DNA of 64,000 nucleotides. It comes from Parabacteroides goldsteinii DSM 19448 = WAL 12034 (GTDB lineage: Bacteria; Bacteroidota; Bacteroidia; Bacteroidales; Tannerellaceae). The stretch is from positions 1,317,716 through 1,381,715 of the forward strand of contig NZ_KQ033913.1 in assembly GCF_000969835.1 (NCBI RefSeq). Direction: 5' to 3'. A model generated the notes under the pieces. The model did no database searches and had not been told where the DNA came from. It saw only the letters and a list, made by a program, of their open reading frames with translations. Positions 29,018 through 38,075 of this stretch are shown here, piece after piece (position 1 is the stretch's first letter; every line of letters starts with the position of its first letter). A program made the translations under genes and the position numbers.

Positions 29018-29064
29018 TGTTACTACTTTTCAATTAGTTTCTATGCTTCTTTGAGATAAAAAAT

Positions 29065-29106
29065 AAAGGGAAACGAGCTAGTTGTTAACCACTCATTTCC
29101 CTTTTA
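29065..29106. terminator. Rho-independent terminator
   Basis: AAAGGGAAA pairs with TTTCCCTTT, and GAG with CTC inside, ending in a T-run on the plus strand and an A-run on the other side. It can end the lemA-TPM transcript on the plus strand and possibly the hydrogenase transcript on the minus strand. Confidence 0.75.
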
Positions 29107-29353
29107 TATAAGTAAATATTTCTCTCTACACAAAAGTTTCTGGATTTTATCTGCCATCTGTCATGTTTACTCGTATATAACTGTCTATAAATCACTTACA
29201 GCATTGCAAATAAAAGTTCTATTTGCAATATCGTCTGTCATCTGTCATCCGATGAAGGCTTATTCCTACAACTACTTCTGCCTTGCCATCTGTTGATAAT
29301 AAAGCGCTCATGCATACAAGTGAACCTGCAAAGACTTTTGAACGAAAAAACTC
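29107..29353. other. Non-coding stretch with a perfect hairpin and short CTGTCAT repeats
   Basis: I see no credible gene. ATTGCAAATA (29203-29212) and TATTTGCAAT (29220-29229) form a perfect 10-bp stem with a 7-nt loop. CTGCCATCTGTCATG (29151-29165), CTGTCATCTGTCATC (29235-29249) and TGCCATCTGTTG (29283-29294) are related short repeats. The stretch lies 3' of the hydrogenase operon. Confidence 0.6.
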
Positions 29354-29842
29354 TTATTCTTCGCGGATATAGTATTCCGACAGGATATCCCGTACCTTTT
29401 CCGGTGTAATTCTTCCGTAGACTTTACCTCCTATCGTCACCACGGGAGCCAGTCCGCAAGCCCCGACACAACGCAGGCAGTCCAGAGAAAACAAACCGTC
29501 GGAGGTGGTCTCTCCTATCTTGATTTCCAGTTGACGCTGAAATTCGTCCAGTACTTTCTCGGCTCCCCGCACATAACAGGCGGTTCCCAGACAGACGGAA
29601 ATCGGGTATTTCCCTTTCGGAGTCATGGTAAAGAACGAATAAAAGGTGACTACACCATACACTCGGGATACGGGAATATGCAATTCGGCCGCTACCATTT
29701 CCTGTACTTCACGGGGAAGGTAACCGAAGATTTCCTGTGCTGCGTGCAGGATATTGATTAGCTCGCCGGGGTCGTTGTCATGCTCTTTGCAGATGGCATG
29801 CAGTTCGTTTACTTTCGGTTGGGGCAAATGTATCTTTTCCAT
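29354..29842 (-). CDS. NuoE-like thioredoxin-fold [2Fe-2S] subunit of the hydrogenase (HydC/HndA type)
   Basis: The protein has 162 residues. The [2Fe-2S] ligands are in CLGTAC (Cx4C) and CVGAC (Cx3C), with the Complex-I 24-kDa-type helical N-terminus (NILHAAQEIFGYLP). It ends the four-gene operon, 3 bp after the catalytic subunit. It is the electron-input subunit that works with the flavoprotein subunit on NAD(H). Confidence 0.93.
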   Translation of the reverse strand: MEKIHLPQPKVNELHAICKEHDNDPGELINILHAAQEIFGYLPREVQEMVAAELHIPVSRVYGVVTFYSFFTMTPKGKYPISVCLGTACYVRGAEKVLDEFQRQLEIKIGETTSDGLFSLDCLRCVGACGLAPVVTIGGKVYGRITPEKVRDILSEYYIREE

Positions 29843-29845
29843 GGC

Positions 29846-31636
29846 TTATTCGTCTTTATCGGTTTCCAAAAACATATTGACTACTTCTTTGCGGTCGAAG
29901 TAATGAGTATGCAGTAATTCATGCGCCTTTGGTCCGCAAGGTTCGCCCAGGTATTCTTTATATAACTGCTGAATATACGGATTCTCATGGCTTTTGCGGA
30001 GCGGTTTGCTTTCGTCTTCGCTGTAAAGGGCGGCGGCACGTTTACGCAAAACATCCATCCTTCCCTGATGGAACGGTTGGCCGCCACCTCCGATGCAACC
30101 ACCGGGGCAGGCCATTATCTCGATAACATGATAAGGAGACTTTCCGCTTTTTACTTCTTCAACCAGCTTACGGGCATTACCGAGACCGTGGGCGATACCT
30201 ATCTTCACGGGAACGCCGTCAAAGTTAATCGTTCCGCTACGGATACCTTCCAGTCCGCGCAATTCCTTAAACTCGATTCGTTCGAGCGGCTTCTTCGTAT
30301 ACAGTTCATAAGCCGTACGGCAGGCGGCTTCTATAACTCCCCCGGTAGTTCCAAAGATAACTCCGGCACCGGTCGATTCGCCGAGAGGATGGTCGAAGTC
30401 GCTGTCGGGAAGTTCGTTGAAGTTTATATTGGCATAACGAATCAGACGGGCCAGTTCACGGGTATAGATGGAAATATCTACATCCGGATTTCCTTCTACG
30501 GCAAACTCCGGACGGCTGGCTTCATATTTCTTTGCCAGGCAAGGCATGATGGAGACAACAACTATATCTTTACGGTCTACTCCCAGCTTTTCTGCAAAAT
30601 AACTTTTGGCTATGGCTCCGAACATCTGTTGCGGGCTTTTGGCTGTAGACAGATGTTCGCGCAACTCCGGGAAGTGCTGCTCGACAAAGCTGACCCAACC
30701 GGGACAGCAACTGGTCATCATCGGTATTTTCACTTCTTCATCCCCTGAAAGATATTTGCTGAGACGCTGAAGAAGCTCCGTTCCCTCTTCCATAATGGTC
30801 AGGTCGGCTGCAAAGTCAGTATCAAAGACATAGTCAAAACCTAACTGGCGAAGAGCCGATACCATCTTTCCGGTAACCAGTGTGCCCGGTTCACAGCCGA
30901 AGTCACGTCCGAGGGCGGTACGTACAGCCGGAGCAGTCTGAGCTATCACAATCTTAGCCGGATTAGCCAACGCATCCAATACGGGCTGCTGAGTATTACG
31001 GCCGCTCAGGGCATTTACCGGACAGACAGAAACACATTGTCCGCAATAAGAACAGGTACTTCCGGCGATATCACGCTCAAAGGCTGTAGAGACGGCTGCG
31101 TTGAAACCGCGGTTGACAGCCGTCAATGCTCCTACTGTCTGAATATTGTTACACATCGTTTCGCAACGGCGGCACATGATACATTTATTCATGTTACGGA
31201 CGATGGAAGGAGAACGGTCTATCTCAAAGGTGGATTGTTCTCCCTGATACCGTATTTCACGGATACCTAGGTCGTGGGCTATTGTTTGCAGTTCGCAATA
31301 TCCGTTGCTGCTACAGGTAAGGCAACCGGCCGGATGGTTGGACAGAATCAGTTCCATCACTGTCTTCCGGGCATTCATTACCCGGGGAGTATGGGTCCTT
31401 ACAACCATTCCTTCCGTACATTCCATCTTACAGGACGGGGCCAGGTTACGGCGGCCTTCAATTTCCACTACACAGATACGGCAGGCGCCGGGATTGTTCT
31501 CGTAATGCAAATCTTCGAGTTTCATATGACAAAGTGTCGGGATACGGATTCCCATGCTCTTTGCTGCATCGAGGATGGTAGTACCTTTCGGGACTTCCAC
31601 TTCTCTGTTATCTATTGTTAGTTTTATGTTTTTCAT
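29846..31636 (-). CDS. NADH-dependent [FeFe] hydrogenase catalytic subunit, group A (HydA/HndD type)
   Basis: The protein has about 596 residues. In order it has an N-terminal [2Fe-2S] domain (CHMK...CRIC...C), the His-Cys3 cluster HPAGCLTCSSNGYC, two [4Fe-4S] motifs (CIMCRRCETMC and CSYCGQCVSVC), and the H-domain with all three signatures intact: TSCCPGW, MPCLAKKYE and MACPGGCIGGGGQP. A small-subunit-like C-terminal domain follows. It makes or oxidises H2 in a soluble, probably bifurcating, complex with the NuoE- and NuoF-like subunits. The start at 31636 (MKNIKLTIDNREV) fits the family better than the ATG at 31657. The HydE, HydF and HydG maturases are not in the window. Confidence 0.95.
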   Translation of the reverse strand: MKNIKLTIDNREVEVPKGTTILDAAKSMGIRIPTLCHMKLEDLHYENNPGACRICVVEIEGRRNLAPSCKMECTEGMVVRTHTPRVMNARKTVMELILSNHPAGCLTCSSNGYCELQTIAHDLGIREIRYQGEQSTFEIDRSPSIVRNMNKCIMCRRCETMCNNIQTVGALTAVNRGFNAAVSTAFERDIAGSTCSYCGQCVSVCPVNALSGRNTQQPVLDALANPAKIVIAQTAPAVRTALGRDFGCEPGTLVTGKMVSALRQLGFDYVFDTDFAADLTIMEEGTELLQRLSKYLSGDEEVKIPMMTSCCPGWVSFVEQHFPELREHLSTAKSPQQMFGAIAKSYFAEKLGVDRKDIVVVSIMPCLAKKYEASRPEFAVEGNPDVDISIYTRELARLIRYANINFNELPDSDFDHPLGESTGAGVIFGTTGGVIEAACRTAYELYTKKPLERIEFKELRGLEGIRSGTINFDGVPVKIGIAHGLGNARKLVEEVKSGKSPYHVIEIMACPGGCIGGGGQPFHQGRMDVLRKRAAALYSEDESKPLRKSHENPYIQQLYKEYLGEPCGPKAHELLHTHYFDRKEVVNMFLETDKDE

Positions 31637-31643
31637 ATCTTTT

Positions 31644-31671
31644 CTGTCAACTGTCAATTATTCACTGTCAA
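31644..31671. repeat. CTGTCAA heptamer repeats in the hydA 5' region
   Basis: CTGTCAA occurs at 31644-31650, 31651-31657 and 31665-31671, all in a 7-bp phase with one diverged unit between. They fill the 39-bp gap between the flavoprotein subunit stop and the hydA start. Confidence 0.6.
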
Positions 31672-31675
31672 CTAT

Positions 31676-33469
31676 TTAATGTACGTAAATAGCGTCGAAC
31701 TTACATTTCTCTATACATGATCCGCAACGGATACAAACATCCGAGTCGATAGTATGGGGAACCTTCCGGCTGCCGGTAATGGCATGTACCGGACAGATTC
31801 GGGCACACATCGTACAGCCTTTGCATTTCTCCGGATTGATAAAATATTGGGTAAGTTCGCGGCACTGGTGGGAAGGACAACGTTGTTCATCGACATGTGC
31901 CAGGTATTCGTCATAGAAGTTATCCATGGTGGAAAGGACAGGGTTCGGAGAGGTCTGTCCCAGTCCGCAGAGAGCGGTATCCTTTATAACCATGGCCAGG
32001 TTACGCAGCTTATCGAGGTCTTCGATAGTTCCTCTGCCCGATGTAATCTTTTGGAGTATCTCATGCAGCCGTTTGTTTCCAATCCGGCAAGGGGCGCATT
32101 TGCCGCAGGATTCTTCAACGGTGAAATCCAGATAGAACTTAGCCATCGCCACCATACAATCGTCTTCATCCATCACAATCATACCGCCCGACCCCATCAT
32201 GGAACCGGCCGCTATCAGGTTATCGTAGTCGATCGGCAAGTCCAGATGCTTTTCTGTAAGACATCCGCCGGAAGGGCCTCCGGTCTGTACGGCTTTAAAT
32301 TTCTTTCCGTCTTTTATTCCCCCGCCGATACCGAATATCACCTCACGAAGCGTCGTTCCCATCGGGACTTCAATCAGACCGACGTTGTTTACTTTTCCCG
32401 CCAGGGCAAAGACCTTGGTTCCTTTACTCTTCTCCGTTCCTATACTGCTGAACCATCCGGCTCCTTTCAGCAGGATAACGGGGATATTGGCGTAGGTCTC
32501 CACATTATTTACATTAGTCGGACAACCTTTATATCCATGTTCACTGGGGAATGGCGGTTTAACTGTAGCTTCACCGCGTAACCCTTCCATACTATGTATC
32601 AGGGCTGTTTCTTCTCCGCAAACAAAAGCACCAGCACCATAACGTATCTGGATATCGAAAGAGAAGTCTGTACCAAATATGTTTTCTCCTAAGAAGCCAT
32701 ATTCCTTTGCTTGTTGTATCGCTATCTTTAAACGTTCTACGGCCAGCGGATATTCGGCCCGGATATAGACAAGTCCTTTACTGGCACCGGTACAGTATCC
32801 GTTGATAGCCATCGCTTCCACAATAGAATGCGGGTCGCCTTCCAGGATAGAACGGTCCATGAACGCTCCCGGGTCGCCTTCATCGGCGTTGCAGACTACA
32901 TATTTCTGCGGAGCCTGCACCTTGCGGGTAATCTGCCATTTGAGTCCGGTAGGGAAACCGCCGCCGCCTCGGCCCCGCAATCCGCTATCCAGAATCTCTT
33001 TAATCACTTCATCGGGCGTCATCTCGGTCAGAGCTTTTCCTAAAGCTATATAACCGTCGCGGGCAATGTATTCATCTATGTTTTCGGGATTGATAAAACC
33101 ACAGTTACGCAAGGCTATACGCAATTGTTTTTTATAGAAGTTGATGTGTTTGGAGTCGAGTATCTGTTCGTTCGTTTCGGGGTTTACATAAAGCAGCCGC
33201 TCTACTTTACGTCCTTTTATCAGATGTTCGTTTACAATATCGTTTGCATCTTCGGGAGTAACCTCCACATAAAATGTATTATCCGGAATCAGTTTCACTA
33301 CCGGACCTTTCTCGCAAAAGCCGAAACAACCGGTACGGATTACCTGCACACTCTCCTGCAATCCGTTCTCCCTGACAGCCTCTTTCAGATTTTGAAGTAT
33401 GAGTTCGCTTTGTGATGCACGGCAGCCTGTACCGCCACACACCAGAATATAGTTGCTATATTGTGCCAT
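31676..33469 (-). CDS. NuoF-like flavoprotein subunit of the [FeFe] hydrogenase (HydB/HndC type)
   Basis: The protein has 597 residues. The N-terminal thioredoxin-like [2Fe-2S] domain has CGGTGC and GCFGFC. The FMN/NADH domain has GRGGGGFPTGLKW, NADEGDPGAFMDRS and GAGAFVCGEETALIHSMEG. The [4Fe-4S] motif is ESCGKCAPCR...C. Two C-terminal ferredoxin clusters (CKGCTMCARIC and CIRCGSCIEKC) complete it. This layout matches HydB of Thermotoga and HndC of Desulfovibrio, the NAD(P)(H)-binding core of electron-bifurcating hydrogenases. It is the second gene in the operon. Confidence 0.95.
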   Translation of the reverse strand: MAQYSNYILVCGGTGCRASQSELILQNLKEAVRENGLQESVQVIRTGCFGFCEKGPVVKLIPDNTFYVEVTPEDANDIVNEHLIKGRKVERLLYVNPETNEQILDSKHINFYKKQLRIALRNCGFINPENIDEYIARDGYIALGKALTEMTPDEVIKEILDSGLRGRGGGGFPTGLKWQITRKVQAPQKYVVCNADEGDPGAFMDRSILEGDPHSIVEAMAINGYCTGASKGLVYIRAEYPLAVERLKIAIQQAKEYGFLGENIFGTDFSFDIQIRYGAGAFVCGEETALIHSMEGLRGEATVKPPFPSEHGYKGCPTNVNNVETYANIPVILLKGAGWFSSIGTEKSKGTKVFALAGKVNNVGLIEVPMGTTLREVIFGIGGGIKDGKKFKAVQTGGPSGGCLTEKHLDLPIDYDNLIAAGSMMGSGGMIVMDEDDCMVAMAKFYLDFTVEESCGKCAPCRIGNKRLHEILQKITSGRGTIEDLDKLRNLAMVIKDTALCGLGQTSPNPVLSTMDNFYDEYLAHVDEQRCPSHQCRELTQYFINPEKCKGCTMCARICPVHAITGSRKVPHTIDSDVCIRCGSCIEKCKFDAIYVH

Positions 33470-33493
33470 TATGTAAGTATTTGTATTGGTTTG

Positions 33494-33904
33494 TTATTCA
33501 GGTCCGACCGCGTTATAGTTGACCGGTATGATGTCATCCAGCAAAATTCCCTGTTTGATGTAACAGGTTATAATCTCGTCAACTTTGGCTTTGTTGACAC
33601 GACCAAATACGATCGGTTCTTTGCCGGGAACAGTAATCTCCACTGTCGGTTCTGCATAGCAATAGCCCATACACCCGGTTTGAGTGACCAGGGCATCTAC
33701 ACGTTCCCGGTCGAGAGCTTCAATAAAATAACTCATAACTTCTTTGGCTCCGGCTGCGATACCGCAGGTTGCCATGGCAACCTTTATCTGAACCATCTGC
33801 TCGGGATTGTTACTTTTCTCACGTAAGTCGAGGGAAGCGCGTAAAGATTCGCGCATCTTCCGAAGGTCATCTAACGTTTTTACTTTGTTCATCATCGTAC
33901 ACAT
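33494..33904 (-). CDS. (2Fe-2S) ferredoxin-domain protein (HndB-like)
   Basis: The 136-residue thioredoxin-like ferredoxin has Cys in MATCGIAAGA and in TGCMGYC. It is the first gene of the operon, 24 bp before the flavoprotein subunit, as HndB precedes HndC in Desulfovibrio. A -7 box TATGTTTG is on the minus strand at 33935-33942 and a TACC/GGTA dyad lies in the leader (33918-33930). A start at Met5 (33892) is also possible. Confidence 0.88.
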   Translation of the reverse strand: MCTMMNKVKTLDDLRKMRESLRASLDLREKSNNPEQMVQIKVAMATCGIAAGAKEVMSYFIEALDRERVDALVTQTGCMGYCYAEPTVEITVPGKEPIVFGRVNKAKVDEIITCYIKQGILLDDIIPVNYNAVGPE

Positions 33905-33993
33905 TTAAGGCATTATTACCACATGGGTATGACGCAAACATACGTATTTCTGTTTAAATTACGACTGTGTTTTATCCTAAAAATAAAAAAGAT

Positions 33994-34881
33994 TTACTTG
34001 TCTTCCACCGCTCGGGTTTGAAGGACTTTGGAGTTTGGCGGCACACTGTGGGTTAGCCAAATGTTTCCGCCTATCACTGAACCTTTTCCAATCGTAATAC
34101 GTCCCAGGATAGATGCATTGGAGTAAATAGTCACATAATCTTCAATGATCGGATGGCGGGGAACGTCGATAGGTAATCCTTCTTCATCCAGTGTAAAGTT
34201 TTTGGCTCCCAAAGTAACTCCCTGGTACAAACGGACGTGATTACCTATAATGGCTGTTTGTCCCACCACGATACCGGTACCGTGGTCTATACTGAAATAT
34301 TCTCCAATCTGCGCCCCCGGATGAATATCGATACCAGTCTCGGAATGGGCCATCTCTGTGATAATACGGGGCAACACAGGGACGCCCAACTTTAATAATT
34401 CATGAGCAACCCGTTGATGAAGAATAGCATGTACAGCCGGATAACAGAAGATTATTTCGCTAAGGCTCTTTGCTGCCGGGTCACCATCCAGAATAGCTTT
34501 GACATCTGTTGAAAGCAGATATTTAATATGAGGTATCTTATTTATAAAGTCTATCGCAATCCGGGATGCCCGGTCCTTTGAATCGCAGCAACGGTCTACT
34601 TCAAAGCACAAACCATTATATATCTGTTCGTGGAGCAAATCATAAATTTGTTCCAGATATACCCCTGTATAATATTGAATAGAATCAACCTGTGCCTCCT
34701 GCTCGGAACCGAAGAACCCCGGAAAGATAACTTTCCGAAGCAACAACATAACTTCCCGAAGCGAAAGAACTGAAGGTGATGGCTTCTGATGCAGCGGAAT
34801 ATATTTATACTCCGGCAGATCGGAAGCCGACAAACGTTCTACGTTTTTTTGTATCTGGTTTAAGATGTCAGTCCTGTTCAT
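33994..34881 (-). CDS. Serine O-acetyltransferase (EpsC/CysE-like)
   Basis: The protein has about 295 residues. The helical N-terminal domain is followed by left-handed beta-helix hexapeptides (IHPGAQIGEYFSIDHGTGIV, GQTAIIGNHVRLYQGVTLG). The catalytic His and Asp are in DHGTG. It makes O-acetylserine for cysteine synthesis. The start at 34881 (MNRTDILNQIQ) avoids a 17-bp overlap with the lipoprotein gene and begins the usual SAT helical region. It lies 7 bp after that gene's stop, so it may be co-transcribed with the phosphosignalling locus although its function is housekeeping. Confidence 0.92.
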   Translation of the reverse strand: MNRTDILNQIQKNVERLSASDLPEYKYIPLHQKPSPSVLSLREVMLLLRKVIFPGFFGSEQEAQVDSIQYYTGVYLEQIYDLLHEQIYNGLCFEVDRCCDSKDRASRIAIDFINKIPHIKYLLSTDVKAILDGDPAAKSLSEIIFCYPAVHAILHQRVAHELLKLGVPVLPRIITEMAHSETGIDIHPGAQIGEYFSIDHGTGIVVGQTAIIGNHVRLYQGVTLGAKNFTLDEEGLPIDVPRHPIIEDYVTIYSNASILGRITIGKGSVIGGNIWLTHSVPPNSKVLQTRAVEDK

Positions 34882-34888
34882 GTCGATT

Positions 34889-37108
34889 CTATTTTTGCGG
34901 TACATCCCATAAAGGATCGTACGTTTTCAAATAAGAAGAATAATAATTGATTAAGAAAATGTATATGGTATCATTCAACAAGAATATCCTATAATCGACA
35001 GGCGTATTAGTCAACTTTTTAGGGAAGCTGGACATTTTGGCCCATTCTTTTGTAGCCAAATTAAAGCGCCAAATAACACCACCATTGTCTATATAGTACA
35101 AGCAATCTTTGAACAAAACACCTGAACAAACATTTTTCATCTCAGGCGGAGTCTCTGTTAACCGAGTCCAGTTACTCCAATTACCAGAAGTATTAATCCA
35201 CAATCCCCGTTCATCCGGACCATCTTCCGGTTTATTGCCGAGTCCGACGAATACACTATCACCAGAAGTAATAGAAACGCCAGCCTTTATAGGAACCGGG
35301 AAATTTCCACAACCGGCCCATTCCTGATTGATCATATCATACCGATATATGGTATCCCGCACAGCCAGATTGCTTTCACCAAGACTTTCTCCTCCGATTA
35401 AGATGATTGAATCTTTATAAACAAAACTTGTCGGAAAGATACATTCCATCTTCTTATCACTTTCCAATGAAGCAAACTGAGTCCAAGTATTACTACTATA
35501 AGTATACAATTCAGTATACCACCTGGCACTTGTAATACCAGCTACAGCGTAAACATTATCATCCTGTGTACAGACTGAAACACCATACGCACTCTCTTTA
35601 TAAGAAGCCAAAGCGGCCCATTTATTTTCACTCGGACTATAACCGTAAAGATCTTTAACATACCCGGTACCAGAAGATCCTCCCAAAACATATATCTGAT
35701 TATTCGCACAGAATGTAGCAAACTCAACACGTCCGGTTCCTGGGAAAGTAGCCAGATCATTTCCAAATATTGAAGGAGTAGTAAACTTGACCTCATTACT
35801 TGGGGTATCACCTGATTCGTTGGTTGCATATGCCCTGAGATAATAATTCTTACCTCCCTTTATTCCTTCAATAGAAATATTAAATTTCTTATCTTCATCA
35901 AGATCAGCAGTGGTAAACTCTTTTTTCCCTTCATAATTTTTCGGACCAGGGGCAGAGGTAGAAGAATAATAAATAGCTAATTTAGTCACAGGTGTTTTCC
36001 CTTCACTTTGCAATTCTCCACCAATAGTAACAACTCCTGTATCTATAACATAAGTTGAAGGGTCATTGAGAAATATAGTCGGGAGATCTCTCTTCGTTAC
36101 AACTCTGATCGTATCATTACTGTATCGTGTTCCGAAAGCATTTGTTGCATAAGCAATAACATAGTAATTTGTTGCCGCTTTCAAGTTCTCTATCCGAGCT
36201 TCAAAGAAGTTATCATTCCCCAAGGAAAGGGCTTGAACTGTACTATCTTCCTCAATATTCGGTCTTCCTGGCGTTTTAATATCTGTTCCCCAGCAGAAAC
36301 CGAACTCTTTAACAGCAGAATCACCTTCACTAATCAGTTGTGCTCTTAAATCTACATAATCATATGCAGCTTCTCCCTTGATACTAATACTGCCTAATTT
36401 AGGAAGGCCGTCTTTTGTTGTAAATTTTACTTTACCATCAGAACTGAATGTTCCAAATTTATTCTTCACATAGGCTTCTACAAAATACTCCGTATTGGGT
36501 TCCAATCCTTTAATAGTATATACTAAAACACTATCATCCCGAAGTTCTACACCTCTCTCCTTATTGAATGTCGTGTCTTTTTCCGCATTAAACAAACGAA
36601 AACCATAGTCTTCATAATCGCCTTCTCCTTTCTCCGCAATAATACCTTTTACATCTACCGAAGTAGCATCAACAGATTCATCATCAATAACCGATGTCTT
36701 AACCCTACCGGTACCGGGATTTGTATTGACTTTAATCGTATCTCCATAGCTGGTGCCAACTCCATTAATCGCATAAGGACATATCATGTAAGTTTCACCA
36801 TCCATCAGTTGACTTATCGTTAAGCTATATGTTCCTTTACCCTCTTTTTCTTCATCAGTAACTTTTCGGGTGTTGGAACTTTTTTCTTCCCAATACTGAA
36901 ATCCGCGTTCAGTAACCGGAGAGCCATTTTCCTTCTTTATGGTAGCTTTAGCAAGAATCGTTGTCGCCGTCTTTGTAATGTCATCTCCACTAAACTTTTC
37001 AAACTCTGGTTTCAATGCATTTTGCAATCCGGTATTCATCTCCGGATCTTCCAAACAACCAAATAATAGTAAAGACAATATAGTTATTATAAAGTATAAT
37101 TGTTTCAT
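34889..37108 (-). CDS. Surface lipoprotein with fibronectin-type and Kelch-type repeats
   Basis: The protein has 739 residues. A lipoprotein signal (LLLFGC lipobox, Cys18) is followed by four or five fibronectin-III-like domains (about 35-435; recurring G-x-x-Y-x-V-x-A-Y-A-x-N strand such as YYVIAYATNAFGTRYS). A C-terminal Kelch-like beta-propeller (about 440-735) shows repeats such as YVLGGSSG, VYAVAG and LIGGES. Such proteins bind surface partners or glycans. It follows the kinase and outer-membrane gene by 12 bp, so it is probably part of the same transcript and an output or sensor at the cell surface (inference). Confidence 0.8.
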   Translation of the reverse strand: MKQLYFIITILSLLLFGCLEDPEMNTGLQNALKPEFEKFSGDDITKTATTILAKATIKKENGSPVTERGFQYWEEKSSNTRKVTDEEKEGKGTYSLTISQLMDGETYMICPYAINGVGTSYGDTIKVNTNPGTGRVKTSVIDDESVDATSVDVKGIIAEKGEGDYEDYGFRLFNAEKDTTFNKERGVELRDDSVLVYTIKGLEPNTEYFVEAYVKNKFGTFSSDGKVKFTTKDGLPKLGSISIKGEAAYDYVDLRAQLISEGDSAVKEFGFCWGTDIKTPGRPNIEEDSTVQALSLGNDNFFEARIENLKAATNYYVIAYATNAFGTRYSNDTIRVVTKRDLPTIFLNDPSTYVIDTGVVTIGGELQSEGKTPVTKLAIYYSSTSAPGPKNYEGKKEFTTADLDEDKKFNISIEGIKGGKNYYLRAYATNESGDTPSNEVKFTTPSIFGNDLATFPGTGRVEFATFCANNQIYVLGGSSGTGYVKDLYGYSPSENKWAALASYKESAYGVSVCTQDDNVYAVAGITSARWYTELYTYSSNTWTQFASLESDKKMECIFPTSFVYKDSIILIGGESLGESNLAVRDTIYRYDMINQEWAGCGNFPVPIKAGVSITSGDSVFVGLGNKPEDGPDERGLWINTSGNWSNWTRLTETPPEMKNVCSGVLFKDCLYYIDNGGVIWRFNLATKEWAKMSSFPKKLTNTPVDYRIFLLNDTIYIFLINYYSSYLKTYDPLWDVPQK

Positions 37109-37119
37109 AAGCCTATCAA

Positions 37120-38067
37120 TTAAAAGAATACACCAACACCTGCATTCAAATCTACATATTTAAAGTTCAAAGTATTACATCCGGCACTAACAAACACAGA
37201 ACCGAATTTTACCATAAAGTCCAAGTCTACAACAACTCCTTCGTGAGAGTAATCTGTATTTTTAGCCCAGTCATTTTTCTGTATACTAACATCATCCCAA
37301 CTGGTCGTTTGATATTCACATAACAATTCCCGTTTACCATATCCCAAACCGACAGAAGTATATAGCCAGGGAGTACATTTAACGACAAGACCGGCAGAGG
37401 CAGCTAAACTGTTCACTTTCTTTTCGTTTGTAAATCTCAAGGATGTATTATCCGGATAACTTACAAATTCATCCGTTCCCCGGCATTCATAGGTGTAGTT
37501 ATCAAATGACATATTGGTTTTAAAACGAGCGTACCAACCGAACCTTTCCCCGACACCTCCAACGGTTAACCCATAAGGAGCTTCAATTGAAAAAGCATAA
37601 CCGACAAAGAACTTCATGGGTTCTCTCGGCTTTTTTTCTTTTTGGGGTATATAAGAGATCAGCTCCATCGGCCGGCGAAGTTCTTCCAAACGATTACTCC
37701 AACTTCTGGCACGTTCCTCATTAGCCTGCGTCCCGATGCCTTCCGTATAATAATGGATCAATTGTGATATAGCTGTAGTATCACTCTCTATTGTCGCTTT
37801 GTCTCTCAGGCAATCAAAACATCGACTCATCAGACCACGCATAGACGAACGCATTTTTTTATTGTTTTTCCATATAGTTGTTAACTTATCAATGCTATAT
37901 GGATCACATTGTATAACACCCTCTTCATACCACATTGTCGCCTTCCTGTAATCCTGAAGTCGCATTGCTTCATCTCCTTTTCTGTTATATTCTGTTTGTT
38001 GCTGTGCCATTAGATATTCTGGTAACACAGAAACGAACATAATAAATAATATCCAAAGTCTCTTCAT
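37120..38067 (-). CDS. Exported TPR/Sel1-like protein with beta-strand-rich C-terminus
   Basis: The protein has 315 residues with a signal peptide (about 1-21, LMAQQ). A Sel1/TPR-like N-terminal half (GDEAMRLQDYRKATMWYEEG and YYTEGIGTQANEERA) is followed by strands ending GVGVFF, consistent with a small outer-membrane barrel. No named family recognised. It sits 8 bp downstream of the kinase gene, so is likely co-expressed with it. Confidence 0.65.
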   Translation of the reverse strand: MKRLWILFIMFVSVLPEYLMAQQQTEYNRKGDEAMRLQDYRKATMWYEEGVIQCDPYSIDKLTTIWKNNKKMRSSMRGLMSRCFDCLRDKATIESDTTAISQLIHYYTEGIGTQANEERARSWSNRLEELRRPMELISYIPQKEKKPREPMKFFVGYAFSIEAPYGLTVGGVGERFGWYARFKTNMSFDNYTYECRGTDEFVSYPDNTSLRFTNEKKVNSLAASAGLVVKCTPWLYTSVGLGYGKRELLCEYQTTSWDDVSIQKNDWAKNTDYSHEGVVVDLDFMVKFGSVFVSAGCNTLNFKYVDLNAGVGVFF

Positions 38068-38075
38068 AAATACAT

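Noticed and set aside
29987..30748. 253-residue plus-strand ORF
   Set aside because: Antisense shadow of the hydrogenase catalytic gene.
31754..32581. 275-residue plus-strand ORF
   Set aside because: Antisense shadow of the flavoprotein subunit gene.
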